Shown here: one piece after another, positions 1 to 7,805 of the stretch
Layout of the letters: every line of letters begins with the position of its first letter
How positions within the stretch are numbered: position 1 is the stretch's first letter
Source of the DNA: Lachnospiraceae bacterium
GTDB lineage: Bacteria > Bacillota > Clostridia > Lachnospirales > Lachnospiraceae
DNA: 32,582 bases
NCBI GenBank assembly: GCA_015056885.1
Contig: SVFL01000034.1
Span: 1-32,582 of the forward strand
Reading direction: 5' to 3'
Translations under genes and position numbers: made by a program
Notes under the pieces: generated by a model
Told to the model about the DNA's origin: nothing
Seen by the model: the letters and a program-made list of their open reading frames with translations, nothing else
The model's database searches: none

Positions 1-357
1 GGAGAAAGTGATGCAGCGGATAAGTGTGTAGCATTGAATGAGTATATGTTAAGGGTGATTGATGCTTTTTTGTCCGGAGGTGATTACCTGCCCCACAGAC
101 AGATTTACCAGAAAACTTCCTTGTTATCCGGATTGGTTGTAGAGCATGTAAAACGAGGGAACAAAGAAAAAGCATTGATTCATATGCAGGATTTATACGA
201 TACACGGGAAATGTATTTTGAGTTTCTTAATCATCCGGAGAATAAGCATTGTCTGATGTTTGTTGAAGGGGATATGGACAGATACAGAGATACCACGCGA
301 GATGAAATAAATGAACGCGTAGCCAGGGCTGAAGAGGCAATAAATCGGCTTGCATAA
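1..357 (+). CDS. C-terminal part of an unidentified protein, cut by the window edge
   Basis: The frame is open from base 1 (codons GGA GAA AGT GAT...) to a TAA at 355-357, so this is the last 118 residues of a gene that begins outside the window. The visible part is predicted to be all helical, rich in charged residues, and ends in a charged helix (EINERVARAEEAINRLA). A TTG at 34 is an internal codon, not a start: it has no ribosome site and the frame is open upstream. The helical make-up would suit the C-terminal TPR-like or effector region of a cytosolic regulator, but that is a guess. I do not recognise the family. The gene ends at a strong hairpin terminator shared with the convergent gene. 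Confidence 0.6.
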   Translation, partial: GESDAADKCVALNEYMLRVIDAFLSGGDYLPHRQIYQKTSLLSGLVVEHVKRGNKEKALIHMQDLYDTREMYFEFLNHPENKHCLMFVEGDMDRYRDTTRDEINERVARAEEAINRLA

Positions 358-360
358 AAA

Positions 361-399
361 AGTAGTTCCGTCCATTTAATGGGCGGAACTACTTTTTTA
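361..399. terminator. Bidirectional intrinsic terminator
   Basis: A 14-bp stem (361-374 with 380-393, one G-U pair) with a TTTAA loop is followed by TTTTTT. On the other strand it is followed by a matching T run (complement of the As at 356-360). It separates the convergent gene ends at 357 and 412. Confidence 0.9.
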
Positions 400-411
400 T
401 GTAGAAATCAG

Positions 412-885
412 TTATTCCTTACTTTTCCTGCCGACAACAATTCCGGCGATAAGCATCACAATTCCGAAAAATCCCATTATGCCGCCAAAGATAATTCCTA
501 TTCCTGAAAATGTCTTGTTCAGAATCCCCATGGTGCTCTCGGTAATTTCGGGAACCATAGCATTGCCGGGGTTAAATTTGTCGTAGTAGACAGTTACATT
601 TTCACCTTCCGGATAAAGACTGCTGGTCACATTCAGTCGGACGCTATAGATTTCGTCATCCTCCGTGGTGTATTCAATTTTTGTTCCATTATCAGTGTCA
701 ACAATAGTACCTCTGGTTGCAATGGCAGTATCTTGAAATTCCTCCCATTCTTGAGCGGCTTTGTCGGCTTCATTGCCTATTGCATCGCCGGCAAAGTAAA
801 AGGAAATGCCCAAAACAGCAGCTCCTAAAAAAGAAGCTATGCCAAAGAAGATTAGGATAATACTGAGTACTTTCTTAGGGTTCAT
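412..885 (-). CDS. DUF3592-like membrane protein
   Basis: This 157-residue protein has two membrane segments, about residues 7-30 and 128-152. Between them is an extracytoplasmic beta-rich region (about 55-112) with the pattern RGTIVDTDNGTKIEYTTEDDE...YPEGENVTVYYDKFNPGNAMV. That is the layout of DUF3592 proteins, where the segment ends in G..V.V.YDp.NP..A. Their biochemical role is not known. The start at 885 has an AAAGGAA ribosome site just upstream (about 892-898). The gene lies 30 bp behind the lipoprotein gene on the same strand with no terminator between, so the two form an operon and may act together at the cell surface. The C-terminal tail (GRKSKE) is basic, as expected for a cytoplasmic end. 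Confidence 0.7.
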   Translation of the reverse strand: MNPKKVLSIILIFFGIASFLGAAVLGISFYFAGDAIGNEADKAAQEWEEFQDTAIATRGTIVDTDNGTKIEYTTEDDEIYSVRLNVTSSLYPEGENVTVYYDKFNPGNAMVPEITESTMGILNKTFSGIGIIFGGIMGFFGIVMLIAGIVVGRKSKE

Positions 886-915
886 ACAAAATTCCTTTCA
901 TAACAACATTTTTAA

Positions 916-1662
916 TTAGTATAACATATAGTAAATGGATTTGATAGGATATTCTCTGAGGGCGTTGGCAACCTCTTCTCTGTCCGGGTCGTTTAATGCA
1001 TTTACTACTGCGCCGGCATCTTCTCCATATTCTATACGCAACTCCAAGATTTCATCATAAGCAATCAAGACAACCAGATCATCCATAATGATATGTCCGG
1101 CATGTTCTATTCCGTCAGCTTCCAAGTCATTAAGCGTTTTACCTACATATTCCTGAAGTTTAGCATTGTCTGCTACTTTAGCCTGGATATCTACAATCGT
1201 ACATTCTCCAATCAGGTCTTCATAATCCTGGCCGAATTCCTTTTTTTCCATGATGTCAGTTACGTCATCAGATAAAGTAATTTTGTAGGCGGTCATAGTA
1301 GTTGTGTTTTTGAAATTAAATTCATAGATACCATTAAAACCGGAATAACCGGAATGTTCGTTGCCTTCGGCCACAAAGTCATTTACAGTCATGCCGATAT
1401 AGTTGTTGGTGTCGACTTCCGAAGCAGCAGATGTTTCTGTTGCAGCAGAAGTTTCGGAGGCGGAAGAGCCTTCAACAACTGTAGAACTTTCCGGAACGGA
1501 GCTTTCTGTCGAAGGGGTTTCTGTAACGGTAGAACTTTCCGGAACAGAATCTGTAACGGATACAGTATCAGTGTTTACAGATACCTTGGTTGTACCACAA
1601 CCCATTAGAGTTGCAGCGGATACAGCAGATATTGCAGTCAGTAAAAATAATTTCTTTTTCAT
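916..1662 (-). CDS. Secreted lipoprotein with two copies of a small domain
   Basis: The protein has a lipoprotein signal peptide (MKKKLFLLTA...) with lipobox TLMGC; Cys22 would be lipidated. A Ser/Thr/Glu-rich linker follows to about residue 82, containing near-identical PESSTV stretches. Two related modules come next. One starts NNYIGMTVNDFVAEGNEHSG (about 85 on); the other starts EYVGKTLNDLEADGIEHAG (about 166 on). Both read Y-[IV]-G-x-T-[VL]-N-D followed by a beta-rich segment. Function is unknown. Two adjacent ATGs are possible starts (1665 and 1662). The AGGAG at 1668-1672 lies 2 nt from the first and 5 nt from the second, so I choose 1662. It is the first gene of a leftward operon with the DUF3592-like gene, transcribed from the promoter at 1705-1733. 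Confidence 0.75.
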   Translation of the reverse strand: MKKKLFLLTAISAVSAATLMGCGTTKVSVNTDTVSVTDSVPESSTVTETPSTESSVPESSTVVEGSSASETSAATETSAASEVDTNNYIGMTVNDFVAEGNEHSGYSGFNGIYEFNFKNTTTMTAYKITLSDDVTDIMEKKEFGQDYEDLIGECTIVDIQAKVADNAKLQEYVGKTLNDLEADGIEHAGHIIMDDLVVLIAYDEILELRIEYGEDAGAVVNALNDPDREEVANALREYPIKSIYYMLY

Positions 1663-1704
1663 CATGTCTCCTTTTTCTGTAAAATGTGATAATGGAAATA
1701 CTAT

Positions 1705-1733
1705 ATCATAGAAGAAAAATCTAAGAAAGTCAA
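1705..1733 (-). promoter_or_regulatory. Sigma-A promoter of the lipoprotein/DUF3592 operon
   Basis: On the minus strand TTGACT (1733-1728) and TATGAT (1710-1705) are separated by exactly 17 bp, with five of six consensus bases in each box. It lies about 40 bp upstream of the lipoprotein start. Confidence 0.75.
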
Positions 1734-1797
1734 AAAAATGTATATTATGGTCGCTATTGTATCAAATCGTGCACTATAATTGTAAAAAAGTTTGTTA

Positions 1798-1826
1798 TTG
1801 ACAGAATTTTTATTCAAGCTTACACT
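1798..1826 (+). promoter_or_regulatory. Sigma-A promoter of the HD-GYP-like gene
   Basis: A perfect TTGACA (1798-1803), a 17-bp spacer and TACACT (1821-1826). Transcription would begin near 1833. This rules out the upstream TTG at 1792 as a start codon and supports the ATG at 1870. Confidence 0.75.
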
Positions 1827-1869
1827 TAAAGTAAGTAGAAAGCGGAAAATATATGTGAAGGAGGTCTTT

Positions 1870-2919
1870 ATGTATCAGGTATCATTACGTGAAGCAAGAG
1901 TGGGTATGGTTTTGGCAGAGAATGTAATGACTGAAGATGGTCAGTATCTGCTGTTGAAGGCCGGACAGGTTTTGAATCGGGCTATGATTCAGAAGCTGGC
2001 GGACAGAGAAATTATGTTGATATCTGTAGCAGATATTTATTCTTTACAGATTAATCCCATAGATCAGATGCAGATGGTTTTGGAGAAAGCCTATCGGGAT
2101 GCAATCCGGAAGTATTCCTCGCCGCAGTTGGTTGGAAATAAGAGAGATGACATTCCCAAGATTGTTAAGGCGATGTACGAAAATATCGGCTATATCTGTA
2201 AGGATGAAATGATTTTGAATTATTGTCTGCAGATGCGTATGGTAAAGGAGCGAAACTTGTTTCAGAAGGCGGTAGAAACATCGGTTTTTTCAGGTTTGCT
2301 TGCAGGTGTGTACGGCTGTGATGGGGATGATATGTATGATATCATGGTGGGTGGACTGTTGCATGATTCCGGATGTTTGGAAATGGTCTTTCTGATTGGA
2401 AAAGCGCAGAAAACTCCTCAGGAGGAACTTCTGTGGAAGGAACATCCTACATATGGTTACTATTTTGCTATTCAGAATAATTTCTCCCGAGAGATGGCGG
2501 AGATTATTCAGTATCATGAGGAGCATGTGGACGGTTCCGGTTATCCCAAGCAGCTAAAGGGAGAGGAGATTCCCTTAGGTGCCAGAATAGTGGCTATTTG
2601 TTCCAATATTACAGAGAGTATTGTCTATCACGGAATGAAGCCCTATGAAGCATTGGAGATTATTTATGCTACCAGCGGAATTTACTTTGATAGTAAGTTG
2701 GTGAATCTGTTTGTGGGTAGTATTGCTCTTTATCCCATGGGGGCTCTTGTCAGATTGTCGACCGGTGAGATAGGTGTTGTGACTAACATCCGCAAAAATC
2801 ATGGTGCCCGTCCTATTGTGAACGTGCATTATAACAGTTTTTATAAACCCCTGTCTCAGCCGAAGATAGTTGATTTGGGAGAACAGAGAACTATTTTTAT
2901 CGAGGAAATTTTGGATTAA
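1870..2919 (+). CDS. HD-GYP domain protein with a degenerate metal site
   Basis: This is a 349-residue protein. Residues 1-55 form a small N-terminal domain of the type often found before HD-GYP domains (VSLREARVGMVLAENV...). The HD-GYP domain spans about 130-285, and a beta-rich tail follows (LYPMGALVRLSTGEIGVVTN). HD-GYP domains are metal-dependent phosphodiesterases for cyclic di-GMP and related dinucleotides. Here the HD pair (His165-Asp166), His192 and DGSGYP (221-226) are present. The usual HDxGK lysine is Cys169, the HHE motif reads HEE (216-218), and the later VADxxDAL motif reads VAICSNITES, without its aspartates. The protein may therefore be a sensor or scaffold, or have altered activity. 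The start is set by AAGGAGGT at 1858-1865, 4 nt from the ATG. The gene is transcribed alone and ends at a hairpin terminator. Confidence 0.82.
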   Translation: MYQVSLREARVGMVLAENVMTEDGQYLLLKAGQVLNRAMIQKLADREIMLISVADIYSLQINPIDQMQMVLEKAYRDAIRKYSSPQLVGNKRDDIPKIVKAMYENIGYICKDEMILNYCLQMRMVKERNLFQKAVETSVFSGLLAGVYGCDGDDMYDIMVGGLLHDSGCLEMVFLIGKAQKTPQEELLWKEHPTYGYYFAIQNNFSREMAEIIQYHEEHVDGSGYPKQLKGEEIPLGARIVAICSNITESIVYHGMKPYEALEIIYATSGIYFDSKLVNLFVGSIALYPMGALVRLSTGEIGVVTNIRKNHGARPIVNVHYNSFYKPLSQPKIVDLGEQRTIFIEEILD

Positions 2920-2926
2920 ATAAAAG

Positions 2927-2958
2927 AGGCTCAACCCGATTTAGGAGTTGAGCCTTTC
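2927..2958. terminator. Bidirectional intrinsic terminator
   Basis: AGGCTCAAC (2927-2935) pairs with GTTGAGCCT (2947-2955), followed by TTCTT. On the minus strand the tail is TTTTA. It lies between convergent genes ending at 2919 and 2991. Confidence 0.75.
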
Positions 2959-2990
2959 TTGTGCTTGAAACAAGTTGGTTAATTTCGGAG

Positions 2991-3407
2991 TTATGCTTTC
3001 ATATCAAAGCTAGAGGTCTTACCCTCGTCAAGCATGTGAATAAAAGTATCTTTGTCATTGTGGGGGAATAAAAGCTCCATATAGAGGTTGCCCAGTAAAT
3101 TTTTTACCCGGTCTGCGTCCACGTTGACAAAGAAATATTCGTCGGTTTCCAGTTGTTTTAGATTCTCTAAAATTGCCCGAACGTTAAAGGATTCTGTTGG
3201 TTGGGGGGCCGGCCCGTTCTTTAAGGGCGCAGTGGTAGCCGGTTCCATGATTGGTTTCGTCTCCGGAAGGTTGTAGACAACATTCTTACAGGTTTTTTCA
3301 AAACATTCCGGGTCATATTGCGCCAAATAGCGTAAGTCATCCATGGTGATGGGGCGTTTGTTATGGATTTTAAGATAGATATTTAGTAAAAAATTATCTT
3401 TTTCCAT
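2991..3407 (-). CDS. Hypothetical protein, two helical parts joined by a Pro-rich linker
   Basis: This 138-residue protein has no signal peptide or membrane segment, so it is probably cytosolic. An N-terminal helical part (1-47, MEKDNFLLNIYLKIHNKRPI...) is followed by a Pro/Ala/Thr-rich linker (about 48-72). A C-terminal part (73-138) contains YFFVNVDADRVKNLLGNLYMELLF. I do not recognise the family. The ATG at 3405-3407 is preceded by TGAGGT at 3415-3420 with a 7-nt gap. It is a single-gene unit with its own extended -10 promoter, divergent from the CAP-protein operon and convergent with the HD-GYP-like gene. The linker suggests two independently folding halves; no enzymatic motif is visible. 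Confidence 0.7.
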   Translation of the reverse strand: MEKDNFLLNIYLKIHNKRPITMDDLRYLAQYDPECFEKTCKNVVYNLPETKPIMEPATTAPLKNGPAPQPTESFNVRAILENLKQLETDEYFFVNVDADRVKNLLGNLYMELLFPHNDKDTFIHMLDEGKTSSFDMKA

Positions 3408-3445
3408 AGGCGGTACCTCATGCGCGTGTACGGGTTCCCACCTTT

Positions 3446-3454
3446 ATTATACCA
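3446..3454 (-). promoter_or_regulatory. Extended -10 promoter of the 138-residue gene
   Basis: On the minus strand the sequence reads TGGTATAAT, a perfect TGnTATAAT, about 40 bp upstream of the start codon. No good -35 is seen, which is common with an extended -10. Confidence 0.6.
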
Positions 3455-3563
3455 TTTTTTACCTTTAAGTTATAGGGGTTTTTGTAAATTCCTTTTTAGT
3501 TTCTTCTTCGAAAGTCTTCTACATCATAATCGTATTCAACGATTTCTCCGGAAAATGTATGAA

Positions 3564-3592
3564 TTGACACTGTCTAAATATAGCGATAAAAT
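3564..3592 (+). promoter_or_regulatory. Sigma-A promoter of the CAP-protein operon
   Basis: TTGACA (3564-3569), a 17-bp spacer and TAAAAT (3587-3592), about 50 bp upstream of the GTG start at 3641. Confidence 0.75.
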
Positions 3593-3640
3593 TAGTACAA
3601 TCATGATAACTATGCACAAAAGAGTAAGTGAGGACCAAAA

Positions 3641-4126
3641 GTGGACAATACATATGATTTTTACAGGGACAAATTCAATGATATTCAGCGGCATGCTTAT
3701 GTTTTTTTGAATCAGGTGCCTTTAATTGAGGAGGAGCAGGCTCAGATTATCAGAAAGTATTCTTTGGGTACGGATTTTGTAAGTATTAACAGTGTGCAGG
3801 ACTACAATAAGGACTGGCTGATTAAGGGCTATGTCAAGGCAGATATCCGTGAAGTAGAGGGTCCCGCAAGTGGTATTAAGGGTAAGTTTCTGGATGCCAA
3901 TACATTTTTGAAAGAGACCATGGTTCAGCTTCCTAAGATATTGTTTGAGTTGGGGGATGATGAGCTTAAAAAGCGCATTTATTGCAGTTGTATGGAGATA
4001 GCCGCGGAACGAATAAATGAGCGAATTGCATCCTTACGCATGCAAAAGATTCAAATCGAAGCAGAAATTGAAAAGTATGTGACACTGTTGAAGGAGTATC
4101 CATGTGACAAGGAGGAAGAGGCATGA
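3641..4126 (+). CDS. Hypothetical coiled-coil protein, coupled to the CAP-protein gene
   Basis: A 161-residue cytosolic protein without a signal peptide. The start is GTG at 3641 with AGTGAGG at 3627-3633, 7 nt upstream. The first 110 residues are mixed (YVFLNQVPLIEEEQAQII..., DWLIKGYVKADIREVEG). Residues about 118-155 form a charged amphipathic helix (AERINERIASLRMQKIQIEAEIEKYVTLL) that looks like a coiled coil. I do not recognise the family. Its stop overlaps the start of the next gene (ATGA at 4123-4126), so the two proteins are made together. That suggests a linked job, although the partner is secreted and this protein appears to stay inside. It might regulate or assist production or export of the partner, which is inference only. 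Confidence 0.75.
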   Translation: MDNTYDFYRDKFNDIQRHAYVFLNQVPLIEEEQAQIIRKYSLGTDFVSINSVQDYNKDWLIKGYVKADIREVEGPASGIKGKFLDANTFLKETMVQLPKILFELGDDELKKRIYCSCMEIAAERINERIASLRMQKIQIEAEIEKYVTLLKEYPCDKEEEA

Positions 4127-7100
4127 GAGGAATAAATTGGAAAAAATGGCTCAGTGGTTTTATGGGTGCGGTGGTAATTGCTGCGAATATGCCTATGGTA
4201 TCCTACGCAACAGAGGCTGCGGAAGTAAGTGATTTAATAAATGCAGTGGCAGAACCGGATGGAATGACAAATGATGGTGAAGATGAGGTTGTAACAGGGC
4301 AGAAGGGCAGTCTGTCGGAGGATTTTGCATGGGAGACTTTGGTACCTCAGACTCCGGCGGAGGGAAATGTGATGGTGGGCTTTTCCGGCGCATATTATGT
4401 GGAGACAGCTGAGACCATTTTGGCACGTATCAATGCCATTCGTTTGGAGGCGTGTAAGGAGGGAGTAAAGGACCCGAATACCGGAAAAACGCTGACAGAG
4501 GCAGATTACAAGCCTTTGAAATGGTCCTCTGATCTGGAGGCAATCTCCAGACTTCGTGCGGCAGAAGCTACTATAAAAATGGCTCATGAAAGACCAAACG
4601 GCGAGCGGTGTTTCAGTATTGTGACGACTAATAATGAACAGTCCTGGGCGGAGAATCTGGCTTGGAATAATACCGGTCTCATGCAGGGTATAGAGCAGTT
4701 TTACGAGGAAAAGGCGGATTGGGTGAATAATAATACTTCTGCTGTAACCGGTCACTATGAGAGTATGATTAGTACGAGATACAATTACGTGGCTATGGGC
4801 TGTTTTCGATTGTCCAGCGGAGGATGGTACGGAATTGCACAGGAGTTTTCTTTTAATGAGACTTTGGATGAGCAGCAGGATATGTCCAAAGGGGAGTGTG
4901 TTCAGAGTATAGAAGTACCGATTTCCAAGGTAAAGTCTGTAAAGATAGGGGATGCAGAGACTTTGGATTTACAGGCAGGAACGACAAGTAATCCGGTTTT
5001 AAATTCTGTTGTGTCTTTTGAGGATTATTACGGAGACGCTAAGAATTATAATACGGTTATTCAAAGCGGTGCCACATGGAGTTCTTCGGATACAAGTGTT
5101 GCTACTGTAGATGAGAAGGGATGTATTACTGCATTAAAGAGCGGAACGACTACCATTCAGGTATCTGTAGGTTCTCTCTCCGATACCATAACGGTGAAAG
5201 TAGCCGGAGAGGCTGTAATTTACCATTTGGATACAGATGCAGTGGTAACTTTGACGCAGCAGGAATTTGCCTATAATGGTAAGGCTCAGGAGCCTGCTGT
5301 CACTGTAAAGGTAGGGGATACGGAACTTTCGAAAGATAAGGATTATACAGTTACTTATGTAAACAATCAAAATGTGGGAACCGCTACGGTTACGGTGTCC
5401 GGTCTGGGTTGTTATCAGGGAAGCAAGTCGGTGGAATTTCGTATTGTGCCGGCCAAGCTGACGATTACTGCTAAGGATGTGCGAATCCGGGTGGGAGAGA
5501 CTTTGCCTGCCTTTACATATAAGATTAGTGGACTTGCTGCCGGCGAGAAGTTGGTGACGGAGCCTACATTTACCTGTAGTGTCACTGATTTATCCAAGGC
5601 GGGAGAGTATGAAATTGTGCCGGGCGGTGCAACTGCTTCTGCCAATTATGATTCAAATATTACTTATGTAAGCGGTAAACTGATCGTTTCAGAAGAAACA
5701 CTGAGTATCAGGGAGATAGAGGATGTTTACTACACCGGTAAAGCATGTAAACCAACGGTTCAGTTGTATGATGAGGGTCTTGCACTTAAAGTAAATAAAG
5801 ACTATAAAGTTACTTATTTTAATAATATAAATGCTAATAGCAAGCAGAAAACCGGAAATGGCATGGGAGTTTCTTTTGATAAGAATCTTCCCTATGTTCA
5901 GATTGTGGGAACTGGTAATTATTCCGGTACTTTGATTCAAATGAATTTTAATATTTTACCTGTGATGATAGGTGAGGGTGATTCGAATGCTGCTAAAGGA
6001 TTTACAGTAAAGACCAATTCTCAACTGGTAGTGAATGCTAATAAAGCGATGAATCCTTTCGTTTCTGTAAAGGGACCGAAGGCTATGAAGAAAAATGTGG
6101 ATTATACTATTCGATTATCCGTATTGGAGGCATGTGATGCCAAGGGAGTTTCGGTTGCTGAGGGCACCGTGTTTGGAGATGGTATGATTCCTGCCGGCTA
6201 TAGTGGTGCATTTCTTCTGGACATCATGGGCAAGGGCAATTACTGTGGTAGTATTTGCACGGAGATTTATGTGGCGGATAAAAATCATCTGATTAAAAAT
6301 GCTACTGTCAAAATAGGTAAAAACCTGAAAAAACAGTCCTATTCAGAGCAGGGAGTGACGTTGGCTCCGGGATATTACGACAGTGCTTCCGGCAAGTATT
6401 ATGCAGTGGAAGGCGGCAATGTCACAAACAGAGAGGTTAGCGCAGATGATGTGTTTACGGTTTCATTTGGCGAGACCGGTTTGATTTATCAGAAGGATTT
6501 TACGGTTCGTTACAAGAATAATGATTGTGCAGGCAAGGCCACAATCATTATTGAGGGTGTGAACAATTATGTAGGAACCAAAGCGGTGCCTTTCCAAATT
6601 GTAGGTGAGAGTTTTTCTGCCAAGACCGTGCAGATTCAGGGGTTGGAGAATAAGACCTACACAGGAGATGCTGTTGTACAGAATCAGCTGAGATTGACTT
6701 GTAATGGGAAAGTTTTAGAACAGGGCAAGCATTATACCGTTTCCTATAAAAATAATATCAAAAAAGGTACTGCCACGATAACATTCACTGCTATTTCCAA
6801 ATCCGGATATCAGGGAAAATTCAGCAAGACTTTTAAAATACTGGCAGCAGACTTGAATTATATGATTCAATCCGCCGGTATGAAGCAAATTGCTGTGGAG
6901 TATACAAAAGCGGGAGCCACACCTTGGAAACAGGTGAGCCTGACACATCCCACAGGAGGGGAACTTGTTTATAACAAAGATTATACGGTAAGTTATCGCA
7001 ATAATAAACTTGTGGCAAAGGCAACGGATTCGGTGGCACCTGCCATGATTATTAAGGGTAAAGGTAATTATACCGGAAGTATTGAAGTACCGTTTACCAT

Positions 7101-7734
7101 TACTCAGGGAGATTTGAGTAATGCCAATATTACAAAAACTTCTGCCTTTGTGCAGTTTCAGGCAGGTAAGGCAGCGAATACAGAGTACAGACCCCAGGTG
7201 ACAGTGATGGATGGCAAAAATCGTCTTAGTCAGGGAACGGATTATGCCATTACTTATATCAATAATACGCAGGAGAAGTGTGCCCTTTATCTGGAGAATT
7301 TCAAAAAGGGAACTGCTACGGAAGCAGAACGGCCTAAGGCAATTATTACAGCCGTGGAGGGAAGCTGTTACAAGTTGACAGCTCCGGTAGAAATTCCTCT
7401 TATCATTTATGAGACCAAGCTTAGCAGTAAAAACATTCATGTAGTGGTTGACGAAGCTTCTTACACCGGAAGTCAGGTAACGCCGGAGGTTTCGGTGTAT
7501 TTCCACGAGGATTCTAAGGTTGTGGCCCAGGCGAGAAATTTAACGGATGAGAAGCTGATTTTGGCACTGGGATTGCGCAAATTGGATGGGGATACCGATT
7601 ATTTCCTGACTTATGGAGCCAATGTGACTGCCGGCAAAAATAAGGGAAGTGTTAAGGTTAGCGGTGCAGGTCCCTTGTATGGCGGCAATGTAACAGTTAA
7701 ATTTACGATTAACGGTAAAAAGATAGTATGGTAA
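4123..7734 (+). CDS. Large secreted CAP-domain protein with Big2 and many Ig-like repeats
   Basis: The protein has 1203 residues. A signal peptide covers about 1-29 (likely cut after VSYA). A CAP (SCP/PR-1) domain spans about 95-243, with the family His155 (AHERPNG), Glu177 (AENLAW) and His211 (TGHYESM). A Big2-type Ig domain covers about 268-362 (WSSSDTSVATVDEKGCITALKSGTTTI). The remaining 840 residues are about eight or nine degenerate Ig-like repeats of the type YTGKa.P.V......L..g.DYTVtYkNN...GtAtvt..G.gnY.Gs, one of them MBG-like (about 446-525). There is no LPXTG, transmembrane or S-layer anchor at the C terminus, so the protein is probably released or held non-covalently. CAP domains in bacteria have varied and mostly unproven roles. 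The gene follows the 161-residue gene by an ATGA overlap. Confidence 0.88.
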   Translation: MRGINWKKWLSGFMGAVVIAANMPMVSYATEAAEVSDLINAVAEPDGMTNDGEDEVVTGQKGSLSEDFAWETLVPQTPAEGNVMVGFSGAYYVETAETILARINAIRLEACKEGVKDPNTGKTLTEADYKPLKWSSDLEAISRLRAAEATIKMAHERPNGERCFSIVTTNNEQSWAENLAWNNTGLMQGIEQFYEEKADWVNNNTSAVTGHYESMISTRYNYVAMGCFRLSSGGWYGIAQEFSFNETLDEQQDMSKGECVQSIEVPISKVKSVKIGDAETLDLQAGTTSNPVLNSVVSFEDYYGDAKNYNTVIQSGATWSSSDTSVATVDEKGCITALKSGTTTIQVSVGSLSDTITVKVAGEAVIYHLDTDAVVTLTQQEFAYNGKAQEPAVTVKVGDTELSKDKDYTVTYVNNQNVGTATVTVSGLGCYQGSKSVEFRIVPAKLTITAKDVRIRVGETLPAFTYKISGLAAGEKLVTEPTFTCSVTDLSKAGEYEIVPGGATASANYDSNITYVSGKLIVSEETLSIREIEDVYYTGKACKPTVQLYDEGLALKVNKDYKVTYFNNINANSKQKTGNGMGVSFDKNLPYVQIVGTGNYSGTLIQMNFNILPVMIGEGDSNAAKGFTVKTNSQLVVNANKAMNPFVSVKGPKAMKKNVDYTIRLSVLEACDAKGVSVAEGTVFGDGMIPAGYSGAFLLDIMGKGNYCGSICTEIYVADKNHLIKNATVKIGKNLKKQSYSEQGVTLAPGYYDSASGKYYAVEGGNVTNREVSADDVFTVSFGETGLIYQKDFTVRYKNNDCAGKATIIIEGVNNYVGTKAVPFQIVGESFSAKTVQIQGLENKTYTGDAVVQNQLRLTCNGKVLEQGKHYTVSYKNNIKKGTATITFTAISKSGYQGKFSKTFKILAADLNYMIQSAGMKQIAVEYTKAGATPWKQVSLTHPTGGELVYNKDYTVSYRNNKLVAKATDSVAPAMIIKGKGNYTGSIEVPFTITQGDLSNANITKTSAFVQFQAGKAANTEYRPQVTVMDGKNRLSQGTDYAITYINNTQEKCALYLENFKKGTATEAERPKAIITAVEGSCYKLTAPVEIPLIIYETKLSSKNIHVVVDEASYTGSQVTPEVSVYFHEDSKVVAQARNLTDEKLILALGLRKLDGDTDYFLTYGANVTAGKNKGSVKVSGAGPLYGGNVTVKFTINGKKIVW

Positions 7735-7805
7735 AGAGTTTGGTTTTATGATAAAATGGTCCAAAAATGGGTTTGATGTAAACCTAAAATCAGGAGGTGC
7801 CGACA

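Noticed and set aside
1354..1711. Ser/Val-rich plus-strand frames opposite the lipoprotein linker
   Set aside because: Mirror of the repetitive Ser/Thr-coding linker; no ribosome site.
7797..7805. GTG start for putP at 7797
   Set aside because: The GTG is part of the AGGAGGT ribosome site; the ATG at 7806 has the proper spacing.
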